Below, piece after piece: positions 32,808-40,748 of a DNA stretch of 52,734 nt (positions are counted from its first letter, which is position 1; every line of letters starts with the position of its first letter). Under the pieces are notes generated by a model. That model was given only the letters and a program-made list of their open reading frames with translations, did not search any database and had not been told where the DNA came from. This stretch comes from Herminiimonas sp. (lineage in GTDB: Bacteria > Pseudomonadota > Gammaproteobacteria > Burkholderiales > Burkholderiaceae_D). The position numbers and the translations under genes are program-made. Where the stretch lies: assembly GCA_027310305.1 (NCBI GenBank), contig DAIDBD010000112.1, positions 1 to 52,734 on the forward strand, in the 5' to 3' direction.

Positions 32808-33467
32808 TTAACGCACTGCCTCCTGCTTTTGCAGCGCGGCGCATGGATCGGTAGCCGGGCCTTGCACCACTTGCCCCAGCATGCGTGCGCGTGCCTGCAT
32901 TTGCGCCATGTAGGCATCCTGGCTGGCCCGGCATTGGGCGACGGTTGTCGCGCTGCTCATCCGGTCGGTATAGCTTTGCTGTTCCTGCGGCGTCATCATC
33001 GACCAGCCCGGTGCGCTGCGCGGATCGAACGGCGGCGTAGCGACGGGTGCCTGCGTCGCATTGCCTGCCGCCGCAGCGCCGGCGCCTTGGCCGACGCTGG
33101 CGCCTGACGTGGCTCCGGTAGTGGCGCGGGCGCTTGGCGTGGTGGCGGCAGCCCCGGTTGTCGCAGTACTTGAAGGATTGGTTGTGATTGTCGTACCTGA
33201 GGCAGCGCCAGACCCCGGATTCGCTGTCGATCCTGACGTGACGCCCACTCGCGATTGTGGCGCTGACCCCGGCGGGATCGTATTCACGCCGCCCCCGGTG
33301 ATGGAGCTTGGGGCCGTGCCCGAAGCAGCGTTTGGCGTTGTTGTGGAACCGGATGCCCCGCTTGCACCGGAATTGACGGTGGTGCCGGGCGCCGTGCCTG
33401 AAATTTGCGTCATCCCGGCGCTTGACCACAGCGCCATCAGCATTGCACAGAGTAATCGCTTCTTCAT
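32808..33467 (-). CDS. exported low-complexity Ser/Thr/Gly/Ala-rich protein
   Basis: A 219-aa protein starting MKKRLLCAMLMALWSSAGMT after GGAGGCAGGCA, a Sec signal peptide. Residues ~22-135 are almost entirely Gly, Ser, Thr, Ala and Pro (for example SGASGASGSTTTPNAASGTA) and must be disordered. The C-terminal ~80 residues are better folded (WSMMTPQEQQSYTDRMSSAT; VAQCRASQDAYMAQMQARAR) with two cysteines (AQC, DPCAAL). No family is recognised; it resembles exported Burkholderiales proteins with a short helical C-terminal module. Confidence 0.72.
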   Translation of the reverse strand: MKKRLLCAMLMALWSSAGMTQISGTAPGTTVNSGASGASGSTTTPNAASGTAPSSITGGGVNTIPPGSAPQSRVGVTSGSTANPGSGAASGTTITTNPSSTATTGAAATTPSARATTGATSGASVGQGAGAAAAGNATQAPVATPPFDPRSAPGWSMMTPQEQQSYTDRMSSATTVAQCRASQDAYMAQMQARARMLGQVVQGPATDPCAALQKQEAVR

Positions 33468-33538
33468 TGCCTGCCTCCGACAAGTTGTCGATTCTTCACC
33501 ATAAACGGTGACGCAGGAACAGGCTTGAGGCAAGTCAA

Positions 33539-33562
33539 ATCGGCCGCGATAACGCGGCCGAT
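33539..33562 (-). terminator. strong hairpin, probable terminator
   Basis: ATCGGCCGCG (33539-33548), loop ATAA and CGCGGCCGAT (33553-33562) form a perfect 10-bp stem. On the minus strand the stem is followed by TTTGAC and on the plus strand by CAGTTTC. It lies 52 bp after the stop of the VQP-repeat gene and before the next minus gene, and probably ends the former's transcript. The T-run is short. Confidence 0.55.
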
Positions 33563-33613
33563 CAGTTTCAATAAAAATGAATCCTGCGTGAAACTAAGTG
33601 GCGGCAGGAACGG

Positions 33614-33937
33614 CTAATGCTCATAGCGATTTCGTCTGCCATCATGATCGCCTTCACGCTGTTCGCGCCATTGATATTCCCGCCGTTGGCGTTGCTGCCA
33701 GTAATGCTCGTTCCAGTACGGCTGGGGCTGCACATAAACAGGTTGCGGTTGCACATACGCAGGATGCGGCTGGACATAAACGGGATGCGGCTGGACATAG
33801 ACCGGGCCTGACTGCACATACCCGCCCGGAACACCGATATTCAAATCCACATTGACGCGCGCCATGGCAGGCGTAACGGCCAGCATCAGCGTGGAACCGA
33901 TTATCAATCCTGCTGCCGCAAGGTACTTGCTCATCAT
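33614..33937 (-). CDS. exported protein with YVQPHPV heptad repeats
   Basis: A 107-aa protein starting MMSKYLAAAGLIIGSTLMLA after AGGAGAACG, with signal cleavage likely after AMA. The mature part opens with RVNVDLNIGVPGGYVQSGP and then carries four tandem seven-residue units of the form YVQP(H/Q)PV/A. A Trp/Gln/Arg-rich tail (YWNEHYWQQRQRREYQWREQ) follows. Similar short Pro/Tyr/Gln-rich exported proteins occur widely in Burkholderiales; function unknown, possibly envelope-associated. The second Met of MM could also be the start. Confidence 0.75.
   Translation of the reverse strand: MMSKYLAAAGLIIGSTLMLAVTPAMARVNVDLNIGVPGGYVQSGPVYVQPHPVYVQPHPAYVQPQPVYVQPQPYWNEHYWQQRQRREYQWREQREGDHDGRRNRYEH
33727..33810. 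repeat. four 21-bp tandem repeats inside the VQP-repeat gene
   Basis: Units at 33727-33747, 33748-33768, 33769-33789 and 33790-33810 share the core G(C/T)TG(C/G)ACATA. The last unit is the most divergent. The 21-bp period equals seven codons, so copy-number change would keep the frame. Confidence 0.8.
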
Positions 33938-34276
33938 CGTTCTCCTAGATTAATGGTTTCATTAAATACGAAAATGTCGTCTGAAACCAGAGAATATCGG
34001 TAACGAAAGTTACAAAATGTATCCGCGCTGCCGCAGCCATGAGTGACATTCAGGCAATGCCGGTTGTTTTTGTGATTGGTTTGGCAAGATGGCTTTGTTT
34101 GGCGCACGGAAACGCGCGTCGCAATCCACCGGCGGCAAAGGGCCGGCAGATTAAGAGGCTTAATGTGGATTTTCGCTGCATATACAGGAACCAGGGTCGG
34201 ACGCGAACCGTACGCAAGTAAGGTAGAGCGAGTCTGCAGGCCCGGGATTGGTCCCGTATGCGCGGCGGAATCCGCT
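33938..34276. other. intergenic region, nothing recognised
   Basis: 339 bp between the VQP-repeat gene and the 3' end of the acyl-CoA ligase. The left part is AT-rich and should carry the promoter of the VQP-repeat gene. No gene, RNA or repeat is recognised. Confidence 0.45.
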
Positions 34277-35935
34277 CTATTGCGCGAGTTCCTTTTCCTG
34301 CAGCGCGCGCCACATGACCTTGCCGGTGGCTGACTTCGGCAGCGCCTCGACAAACTCGACCATGCGCGGCACCTTGTACGCCGCCATCTTGTCGTGCGCC
34401 CATTGCATGATGTCTTCGGCAGTCGTCTCGCTGCCGGCTTTCCTGACGATCACCGCTTTCACCGTTTCGCCGCGATACGCATCGCGCGCGGCGATGATGC
34501 AGCACTCCTGCACCGCCGGATGCTGGTACATCATCGACTCGACTTCCGCCGGCCAGACCTTGTAGCCGCTGGCATTGATCATGCGCTTCAGGCGGTCGGT
34601 GAAAAAGAAGAAACCTTCGTCGTCCATGTAGCCGAGGTCGCCGGAGCGGAAGAAGCGCTTGCCGTCGAATTCGGCGAACGCTTCTTCCGTTTTCTGCGGA
34701 TCGTTCCAGTAGCCCTGGAATACCTGCGGTCCGTCGATCCAGATCTCGCCGTTTTCGCCGGGCGGCATTTCCTTGAGCGTGACCGGATCGACGATGCGCG
34801 AATCGACGTTCAGGTAGGGCACGCCGAGACATTGCTGCTTCATGCGGTTCGCCGGATTGACATGCGACGCCGCCATCGTCTCCGACAGGCCGTAGCCTTC
34901 CATGTATTGCTGGCCGGTCAGGTCGCACAGTTTCTGCGCGACCGCCGCCGGCATCGCGGCGCCGCCGCCCGACACGCGCCGCAAGCCGGAGATGTCGTAT
35001 TCGGCGAGCCGCGGGTTGGACAGGAAATCGATCATCATGGTCGGAATCAGCGTCCATGTCGTCACCTTGTAACGGGTGATCAGCTGGCCGGCCGCGTCGC
35101 GGTCCCAGCGCGGCAGCACGACGATCGCGGCGCCGCAATAGATCATCGCGTTCATCACCGACTGCATGCCGGTCACATGGAAAAACGGCAGCACCGCCAG
35201 CGTCACATGATCGGGCACGACCGGCCCCGACCAGGTCGGGCTGGCGACCGCATTGAACATCACCGAACGATGCGTGTGGATGCAGCCTTTCGGCTTGCCG
35301 GTGGTGCCCGACGTGTACGGCATGCAGGCCAGGTCGTCCGGACCGGCTTCGTGCGGGCGCGGCGTCTGCCGTTGCGCAATCGCGTCCTTCCATGCGACGA
35401 CGTCGGGCAGCGCCGGCACATTGCGCGGCGCGCGCACGAAATCCGGCACGTTCAGGTCGGTCGGTTCGATCGCGTAGTCGGCATAGGTCGCGACGACCGC
35501 ATGCGCGAGGCAGCTCCGGCCGACCAGCGGTTCGGTCCGCGGAAAAATTTCCTGCGACACGATCGCGACCTTCGCGCCGCTGTCTTCGATGTAATGCCGC
35601 AGCTCGTCCGTCATCAGCATCGGATTGACCGGCACCACCATCGCGTCGGCGCGCATGATCGCGTAGTACGCAATGATGAACTGGGGACTGTTCTGCATGT
35701 TGAGCAGCACGCGGTCGCCGCGCCGCACGCCGCAGGCATGCTGCAGATAGCCGGCCAGCGCCAGCACTTCCGCGTGCACTTGCGCATAACTCAGCACGGT
35801 GTCGTAAAAAATGATTGCGGGGCGGTTCGGGAAGCGCCGCGCCGAAATCTCCAGGTTGGCATAGACGCTTGTTTCAGGCGTGGAAAACGCATACGGCAGG
35901 CCGGCCGGCCAATGAGGATAGTGAGTGGTATTCAT
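34277..35935 (-). CDS. AMP-dependent acyl-CoA synthetase/ligase
   Basis: A 552-aa ANL-superfamily enzyme. The AMP-binding P-loop YTSGTTGKPKG is at ~207-217, with the adenylation motifs YGLSETMA, GEIWIDGPQVFQGYWNDP, RSGDLGYMDDEGFFFFTDR and the C-terminal catalytic lysine in LPKSATGKVMWRAL. It activates a carboxylic acid as acyl-AMP and then acyl-CoA. Fatty-acid-type sequence (FadD-like) suggests medium/long chain substrates, but exact specificity cannot be read. The start codon ATG 35935 has only CAGAGAC nearby. The phasin gene lies next door, divergently, consistent with acyl-CoA/storage metabolism; the link is inference. Confidence 0.9.
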   Translation of the reverse strand: MNTTHYPHWPAGLPYAFSTPETSVYANLEISARRFPNRPAIIFYDTVLSYAQVHAEVLALAGYLQHACGVRRGDRVLLNMQNSPQFIIAYYAIMRADAMVVPVNPMLMTDELRHYIEDSGAKVAIVSQEIFPRTEPLVGRSCLAHAVVATYADYAIEPTDLNVPDFVRAPRNVPALPDVVAWKDAIAQRQTPRPHEAGPDDLACMPYTSGTTGKPKGCIHTHRSVMFNAVASPTWSGPVVPDHVTLAVLPFFHVTGMQSVMNAMIYCGAAIVVLPRWDRDAAGQLITRYKVTTWTLIPTMMIDFLSNPRLAEYDISGLRRVSGGGAAMPAAVAQKLCDLTGQQYMEGYGLSETMAASHVNPANRMKQQCLGVPYLNVDSRIVDPVTLKEMPPGENGEIWIDGPQVFQGYWNDPQKTEEAFAEFDGKRFFRSGDLGYMDDEGFFFFTDRLKRMINASGYKVWPAEVESMMYQHPAVQECCIIAARDAYRGETVKAVIVRKAGSETTAEDIMQWAHDKMAAYKVPRMVEFVEALPKSATGKVMWRALQEKELAQ

Positions 35936-36198
35936 GTCTCTGTCTGGTTATTGTAGTGAGGAAGGGCTGAAAACATTATAGAGGCGGCCGGCAAACGTTG
36001 CAGGCGCGAATCCATCGGTTTCCCTCGATGGAATTGATTCGCCTTTTGTCATTTGCAATCGCACAAAACCGTGTGCCAAGCGGTGGCAATTCGAGGGGCG
36101 CAAGATGAACAAATCGAGCAGACGCAATTGTCCGCCAGTCATGAACAGGACGAATTCATTTCTGCTTATCCGGATATGCTGCATCGCACAAATTATTC

Positions 36199-36246
36199 TT
36201 GACATTGCTGGAATATCCATTAAAATGAATTTGTTGCAGTGCACAA
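36199..36246 (+). promoter_or_regulatory. phaP promoter and possible operator
   Basis: TTGACA (36199-36204), a 16-bp spacer and TAAAAT (36221-36226) form a strong sigma70-like promoter. Right after the -10, at the expected start site, lies a near-palindrome TTGTTGCA-G-TGCACAA (36231-36246). A repressor bound there would block transcription, as PhaR does at phasin promoters; identity with a PhaR site is inference. The rest of 35936-36198 shows no gene. Confidence 0.55.
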
Positions 36247-36295
36247 TAAATTAATTCCCTTACCCGGCATTTACTCATTACCAAGGAGAAACACC

Positions 36296-36859
36296 ATGTT
36301 TTCCAACAAAGATCAATTTTCAACCGCCGCCAAAATCGATTTTGAATCGCAACTCGCCGCCGTTACCGCATTGACCAACAAGGCGTTTGAAAGCGTTGCT
36401 CAACTGGTCGACCTGAGCGTGTCGGCGGCAAAAGCATCGCTCGAACATTCCGCAGCCGCTGCGCAGCAACTGCTGTCGGCCAAAGACCCGCAGGAATTTT
36501 TTGCATTGTCCGCCGCGCAAACCCAGCCGAACGCTGAAAAAGTGCTCGCATACAACCGCAATCTGGCCAGCATTGCCTCCACCACGCATGCCGAGTTTGC
36601 CAAGGCGGCTGAAGCGCAAATCGCTGAAACCGCCCGCAAGGTTGGCGCGCTGGTAGATGAAGTCGCGAAGAATGCGCCGGCAGGTTCGGAAAATGCGATT
36701 GCGTTGCTGAAGTCTGCAATCGGCAACGCCAATGCCAGTTATGAGCAATTGAGCAAGAGCACCAGGCAGGCGACGGAAGCGCTGGAAGAGAACATGGCCA
36801 AAGCGGTCAAGCAGTTTTCGCCGGTTGCTGAAAAAATCACCGGCCGCGCCAAGAAGTAA
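36296..36859 (+). CDS. phaP: phasin family protein
   Basis: A 187-aa protein starting MFSNKDQFSTAAKIDFESQL 8 bp after AAGGAG. It is almost wholly alpha-helical and amphipathic, Ala/Lys/Glu-rich, with FESVAQLVDLSVSAAKASLE and DPQEFFALSAAQTQPNAEKV, as expected for the phasin_2 family. Phasins coat polyhydroxyalkanoate granules and are normally the most abundant granule protein, repressed by PhaR when PHA is absent. No pha biosynthesis gene lies in the window. The promoter has a candidate operator; a hairpin follows the gene. Confidence 0.92.
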   Translation: MFSNKDQFSTAAKIDFESQLAAVTALTNKAFESVAQLVDLSVSAAKASLEHSAAAAQQLLSAKDPQEFFALSAAQTQPNAEKVLAYNRNLASIASTTHAEFAKAAEAQIAETARKVGALVDEVAKNAPAGSENAIALLKSAIGNANASYEQLSKSTRQATEALEENMAKAVKQFSPVAEKITGRAKK

Positions 36860-36886
36860 TACATAGAACGTATCAGCAGCAAATCG

Positions 36887-36910
36887 ACGGGCCGCATTGC
36901 GGTCCGTTTT
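36887..36910 (+). terminator. terminator after phaP
   Basis: ACGGGCCGC (36887-36895), loop ATT and GCGGTCCGT (36899-36907) pair with one G-U, then TTTT. It lies 27 bp after the phaP stop codon. Confidence 0.7.
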
Positions 36911-37021
36911 CCGTTTACTGTCGCGGCAATTGTCCGGGGTTGCAAAACAAGCCTGATGCCCGCAACTGGCATCCTGTATTTTTAGCCGTATCATCGGCTT
37001 GATCGAAACAGGAGAAATGAA

Positions 37022-37816
37022 ATGGACCGTACGACACCCGCGCGCATGCCGGCAATTTTTTTCGGCCACGGCAGCCCGATGAACGCATTGCAGGACAATC
37101 GCTATACCGCCGCTTGGCAATCTCTGGCGGCAACGCTGCCGAAACCGAAAGCGATTCTGGCCGTGTCGGCCCACTGGACCACGCGCGGCACCGCGGTCAC
37201 CGCGATGGACGCGCCCGAAACCATCCATGATTTCGGCGGCTTTCCGCAGGCGCTATTCGATCTGCGTTATCCGGCGCCCGGCGATCCGGCGCTGGCGCGG
37301 CAGGTGCGCGATCTGCTGGCGCCGATCGATGTGCAGATGGACCATGCATGGGGGCTCGACCACGGCACCTGGTCGGTCTTGATCAAGGCATTTCCGCAGG
37401 CTGACATTCCGGTGATCCAGTTGAGCATCGATGCCGCGCAATCGAATGCATTCCATGTCGAAATCGGCCGCAAGCTGTCGGTGTTGCGCGATGCCGGCGT
37501 GTTGATTATCGGCACCGGCGACGTGGTGCATAACCTGCGGATGATGACGCGAGGCGATGCGCCCGCCTACGATTGGGCGGCGCGCTTCAACGACAAGGTG
37601 CGCGCCTGCCTGCTCGACAACGACTTCACGCAATTGATCGACTATCCGCAATGGGGCCGCGATGCCGAATTGTCGGTGCCGACCGCCGAGCATTTTTTAC
37701 CGCTGCTGTATGTGATCGGCACCAAGCGGAACGATGAACGGATTTCGATTGCCGTTGACGGCATCGAAGCCGGTTCGATCAGCATGCTGACGGCGGTGGT
37801 CGGCGCTTCCGAATAA
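37022..37816 (+). CDS. ygiD: DODA-type extradiol dioxygenase (4,5-DOPA dioxygenase family)
   Basis: A 264-aa class III extradiol ring-cleavage enzyme. Metal-binding histidines appear in FFGHGSPMNAL, VSAHWTTRG and the GTGDVVHNLRMM block, with DHAWGLDHGTWSVL before the latter. This matches E. coli YgiD and plant DODA; in vitro YgiD cleaves L-DOPA, and the physiological substrate in bacteria is unclear. ATG follows ACAGGAGAAATGAA. Stands alone. Confidence 0.9.
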   Translation: MDRTTPARMPAIFFGHGSPMNALQDNRYTAAWQSLAATLPKPKAILAVSAHWTTRGTAVTAMDAPETIHDFGGFPQALFDLRYPAPGDPALARQVRDLLAPIDVQMDHAWGLDHGTWSVLIKAFPQADIPVIQLSIDAAQSNAFHVEIGRKLSVLRDAGVLIIGTGDVVHNLRMMTRGDAPAYDWAARFNDKVRACLLDNDFTQLIDYPQWGRDAELSVPTAEHFLPLLYVIGTKRNDERISIAVDGIEAGSISMLTAVVGASE

Positions 37817-37900
37817 CACCGCGCCATCGGACGGGATTGGTATAAGCTCGCCTCTGGAATTTATCATTTTTTCTGCCACGGTTTTTCGGGGATTTCAGCC

Positions 37901-38866
37901 ATGCTGATCAATTGCGTTGCCTATCAGGAAGGAAAAAAACTGTCCGACATTTCGATCGCCGAAATCAGCGATTATGTCGAACGTCCAGAATGCTTCGTCT
38001 GGGTTGCGCTGAAAGATGCGGAACCGGCGGAGCTGGAACAGATGCAGCATGAATTCTGCCTGCATGAGCTGGCCGTTGAAGACGCGCGCGTCGGCCATCA
38101 GCGGCCGAAAATTGAAGAATACGGCGATTCGCTGTTTGCCGTCGTGCATACCGTGGAACTGACGGATGGCGGTTTGCATGTCGGTGAAATCGATATTTTC
38201 GTCGGCCAGAATTATGTGCTGTCGGTCCGCAACCGCACTTTGCAAGGCTTTCAGGATGTGCGTGCGCGCTGCGAGCATGAACCGCACTTGCTGCGGCAGG
38301 GTCCGGCATTCGTGCTGTATGCATTGATGGACGCCGTCGTCGATCGTTATTTTCCGGTGGTCGATGTGCTCGAATCGGAACTGGAAACGATCGAAGAGCA
38401 AATCTTTACCAAGGGTTCGCAGCGCGCCAATATCGAACGGCTGTATCAGCTCAAGCGCAAGGTATTGACGGTGAAACATGCGGCCGGGCCGCTGATGGAT
38501 ACCGTGGCGCGGCTGTATGGCGGCCGGGTGCCGGCGTTGTGCATCAATACGCAGGAATATTTTCGCGATGTGTATGACCATCTGTTCAGGATCAACACAT
38601 CGATCGATTCGATCCGCGACACCATCAACACCGCGATCCAGGTCAACCTGTCGATGGTCACCATCGATGAAAGCGAAGTGAACAAGCGGCTGGCGGCGTG
38701 GGCCGCGATTTTCGCGGTGGCCACCGCGTTTGCCGGCATCTGGGGCATGAACTTCAAGGCGATGCCGGAACTGCAATGGGAATACGGCTATCCGGCGGCG
38801 CTGATCGTGATGGCGTCGGTGTGCGGATTTCTCTATTACCGCTTCAAGAAGTCGGGCTGGCTGTAG
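37901..38866 (+). CDS. corA: magnesium/cobalt transporter CorA
   Basis: A 321-aa protein of the CorA family. A long cytoplasmic alpha/beta N-terminal domain (1-~250) includes a stalk-like helix (FPVVDVLESELETIEEQIFT). Two C-terminal transmembrane helices follow, the first ending in the signature GMN (FAGIWGMNFKAMPEL) and the second AALIVMASVCGFLYYRFKKS. It forms pentameric Mg2+ channels. No obvious Mg2+-sensing leader lies in the 84 bp upstream. Confidence 0.95.
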   Translation: MLINCVAYQEGKKLSDISIAEISDYVERPECFVWVALKDAEPAELEQMQHEFCLHELAVEDARVGHQRPKIEEYGDSLFAVVHTVELTDGGLHVGEIDIFVGQNYVLSVRNRTLQGFQDVRARCEHEPHLLRQGPAFVLYALMDAVVDRYFPVVDVLESELETIEEQIFTKGSQRANIERLYQLKRKVLTVKHAAGPLMDTVARLYGGRVPALCINTQEYFRDVYDHLFRINTSIDSIRDTINTAIQVNLSMVTIDESEVNKRLAAWAAIFAVATAFAGIWGMNFKAMPELQWEYGYPAALIVMASVCGFLYYRFKKSGWL

Positions 38867-38876
38867 CGTTCGTTGC

Positions 38877-40490
38877 CTACGCGCGCGCCCGCGCGGCGAG
38901 CATGCTCAACGCCACCGCCTCCGCCACCTTGATGCCGTCGACGCCGGCCGACAGAATCCCGCCCGCATAACCGGCGCCTTCCCCGGCCGGAAACAATCCT
39001 TTGGTATTCACGCTCTGAAAATCATCGTTGCGCTTGATGCGGATCGGCGACGAGGTGCGCGTCTCGACCCCGGTCAGCACTGCATCGTGCATCGCAAACC
39101 CCTTGATCTGCTGGTCGAACGCCGGCAGCGCTTCACGGATCGCTGCAATGACGTAATCCGGCAACACCGCATTCAAGTCGCCCAACCGCACGCCGGGTTT
39201 ATACGACGGCAGCACCGCGCCGAATGCCGATGAAGGCCGGTTCGCGATGAAATCGCCGACCAGCTGGCCGGGCGCGTCGTAATTGCCGCCGCCCGCTACA
39301 AACGCGCGCGACTCCCACTCGCGCTGGAATGCGATGCCGGCCAGCGGATGGCCCGGATAATCGGCCGGCGTGATGCCGACCACGATGCCGCTGTTGGCAT
39401 TGCGCTCGTTGCGCGAATACTGGCTCATGCCGTTGGTGACGACGCGCCCCGGTTCGGACGTGGCGGCCACCACCGTGCCGCCCGGGCACATGCAGAAACT
39501 GTAGACCGAGCGGCCGTTGCCGGCGTGATGCACCAGCTTGTAATCGGCCGCGCCGAGTATCGGATTGCCGGCGTTCGGGCCGAAGCGGCAACGGTCGATC
39601 AGCGATTGCGGATGCTCGATCCGGAAGCCGAGCGAAAACGGTTTCGCTTCCAGATACACGCCGCGCTCATGCAGCATCTGGAACGTATCGCGCGCACTGT
39701 GGCCGACCGCCAGCACGACATGATCGGTCGCGATATGGTCGCCGCCCGCCAGCACCACGCCGCGCACCTGCCCGTTGTCGATATCGATGTCATCGACCCG
39801 GCTCTGAAAACGGAATTCGCCGCCGAGCGCCTCGATCGATGCGCGCATCTGCTCGACCATCTTGACCAGCCGGAACGTGCCGATATGCGGCTTGCTGGCA
39901 ATCAGGATTTCCGGCGGCGCATCGGCCTTGACGAATTCCGTCAGCACCTTGCGCCCGTAATGTTTCGGGTCCTTGATCTGGCTGTACAGCTTGCCGTCGG
40001 AAAACGTGCCGGCGCCGCCTTCGCCGAACTGCACATTCGATTCCGGATGCAACTCCCTGTTGCGCCATAAACCGAAGGTATCCCTGGTGCGTTCGCGCAC
40101 CGCCTTGCCGCGCTCCAGAATGATCGGCCGGAAACCCATCTGCGCCAGGATCAGCCCGGCAAAAATGCCGCACGGCCCGGTGCCGACCACCACCGGCCGC
40201 GTCGTCAGCCCGGCAGGCGCCTGCGCCACGAAGTGATAGCCGGTATCGGGCGTCGGCAACACATGCCGGTTGCCGTGCAGCCGTTTCAGGATCGCCGCTT
40301 CATCGGCGACTTCGGCATCGAGCGTGTAGATCAATGCAATCGCATTCTTTTTGCGCGCATCGTAGCTGCGGCGAAAGATCGAATAACCGATCAACTCGCC
40401 GGGCGCAATGCCGAGCCGCGCAACAATGGCGTCCTTGATATCGGATTCGGCGTGATCGAGCGGGAGTTGAACGTCAGTCAATCGCAACAT
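38877..40490 (-). CDS. FAD-dependent dehydrogenase (COG2509 type)
   Basis: A 537-aa flavoprotein. An N-terminal ~95-residue domain (MLRLTDVQLPLDHAESDIKD) precedes the FAD fold (RPVVVGTGPCGIFAGLILAQ, ~98-117). GEGGAGTFSDGKLYSQIKD and VLAVGHSARDTFQMLHERGV match the COG2509 uncharacterised FAD-dependent dehydrogenase family, which has a cysteine-rich YSFCMCPGGTVV block and the C-terminal FPAGEGAGYAGGILSAGVDG. Function unknown; relatives are often annotated NAD(P)/FAD oxidoreductase. Its 3' end is convergent with corA, 10 bp apart. Confidence 0.9.
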   Translation of the reverse strand: MLRLTDVQLPLDHAESDIKDAIVARLGIAPGELIGYSIFRRSYDARKKNAIALIYTLDAEVADEAAILKRLHGNRHVLPTPDTGYHFVAQAPAGLTTRPVVVGTGPCGIFAGLILAQMGFRPIILERGKAVRERTRDTFGLWRNRELHPESNVQFGEGGAGTFSDGKLYSQIKDPKHYGRKVLTEFVKADAPPEILIASKPHIGTFRLVKMVEQMRASIEALGGEFRFQSRVDDIDIDNGQVRGVVLAGGDHIATDHVVLAVGHSARDTFQMLHERGVYLEAKPFSLGFRIEHPQSLIDRCRFGPNAGNPILGAADYKLVHHAGNGRSVYSFCMCPGGTVVAATSEPGRVVTNGMSQYSRNERNANSGIVVGITPADYPGHPLAGIAFQREWESRAFVAGGGNYDAPGQLVGDFIANRPSSAFGAVLPSYKPGVRLGDLNAVLPDYVIAAIREALPAFDQQIKGFAMHDAVLTGVETRTSSPIRIKRNDDFQSVNTKGLFPAGEGAGYAGGILSAGVDGIKVAEAVALSMLAARARA

Positions 40491-40748
40491 GCGCAGTATT
40501 TCCGGATAAAACCTGTGAATGAACCGCGAACCACCCGTTAATGAAGATAGTCAACAGCTGGCGGGGCTGCTATTTTACTCCACCGGATTACTTCATCCAA
40601 TTCGACATGAACGTTCCGGAGAGCAACAAATTTCCACTGAAAAAGCGTAATATCCGATCACCGCTTCAGTTGAACCGTTGTATTGCGCATAATTGCATTC
40701 ATGCATCGTCGCACGCGATTTCAAGACCAAATCAAGGCAGGGGCAGGC

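Noticed and set aside
34394-35956. 520-codon open frame antisense to the acyl-CoA ligase
   Set aside because: Arg/His-rich translation without motifs, fully covering an unmistakable ligase on the other strand; a GC-bias shadow.
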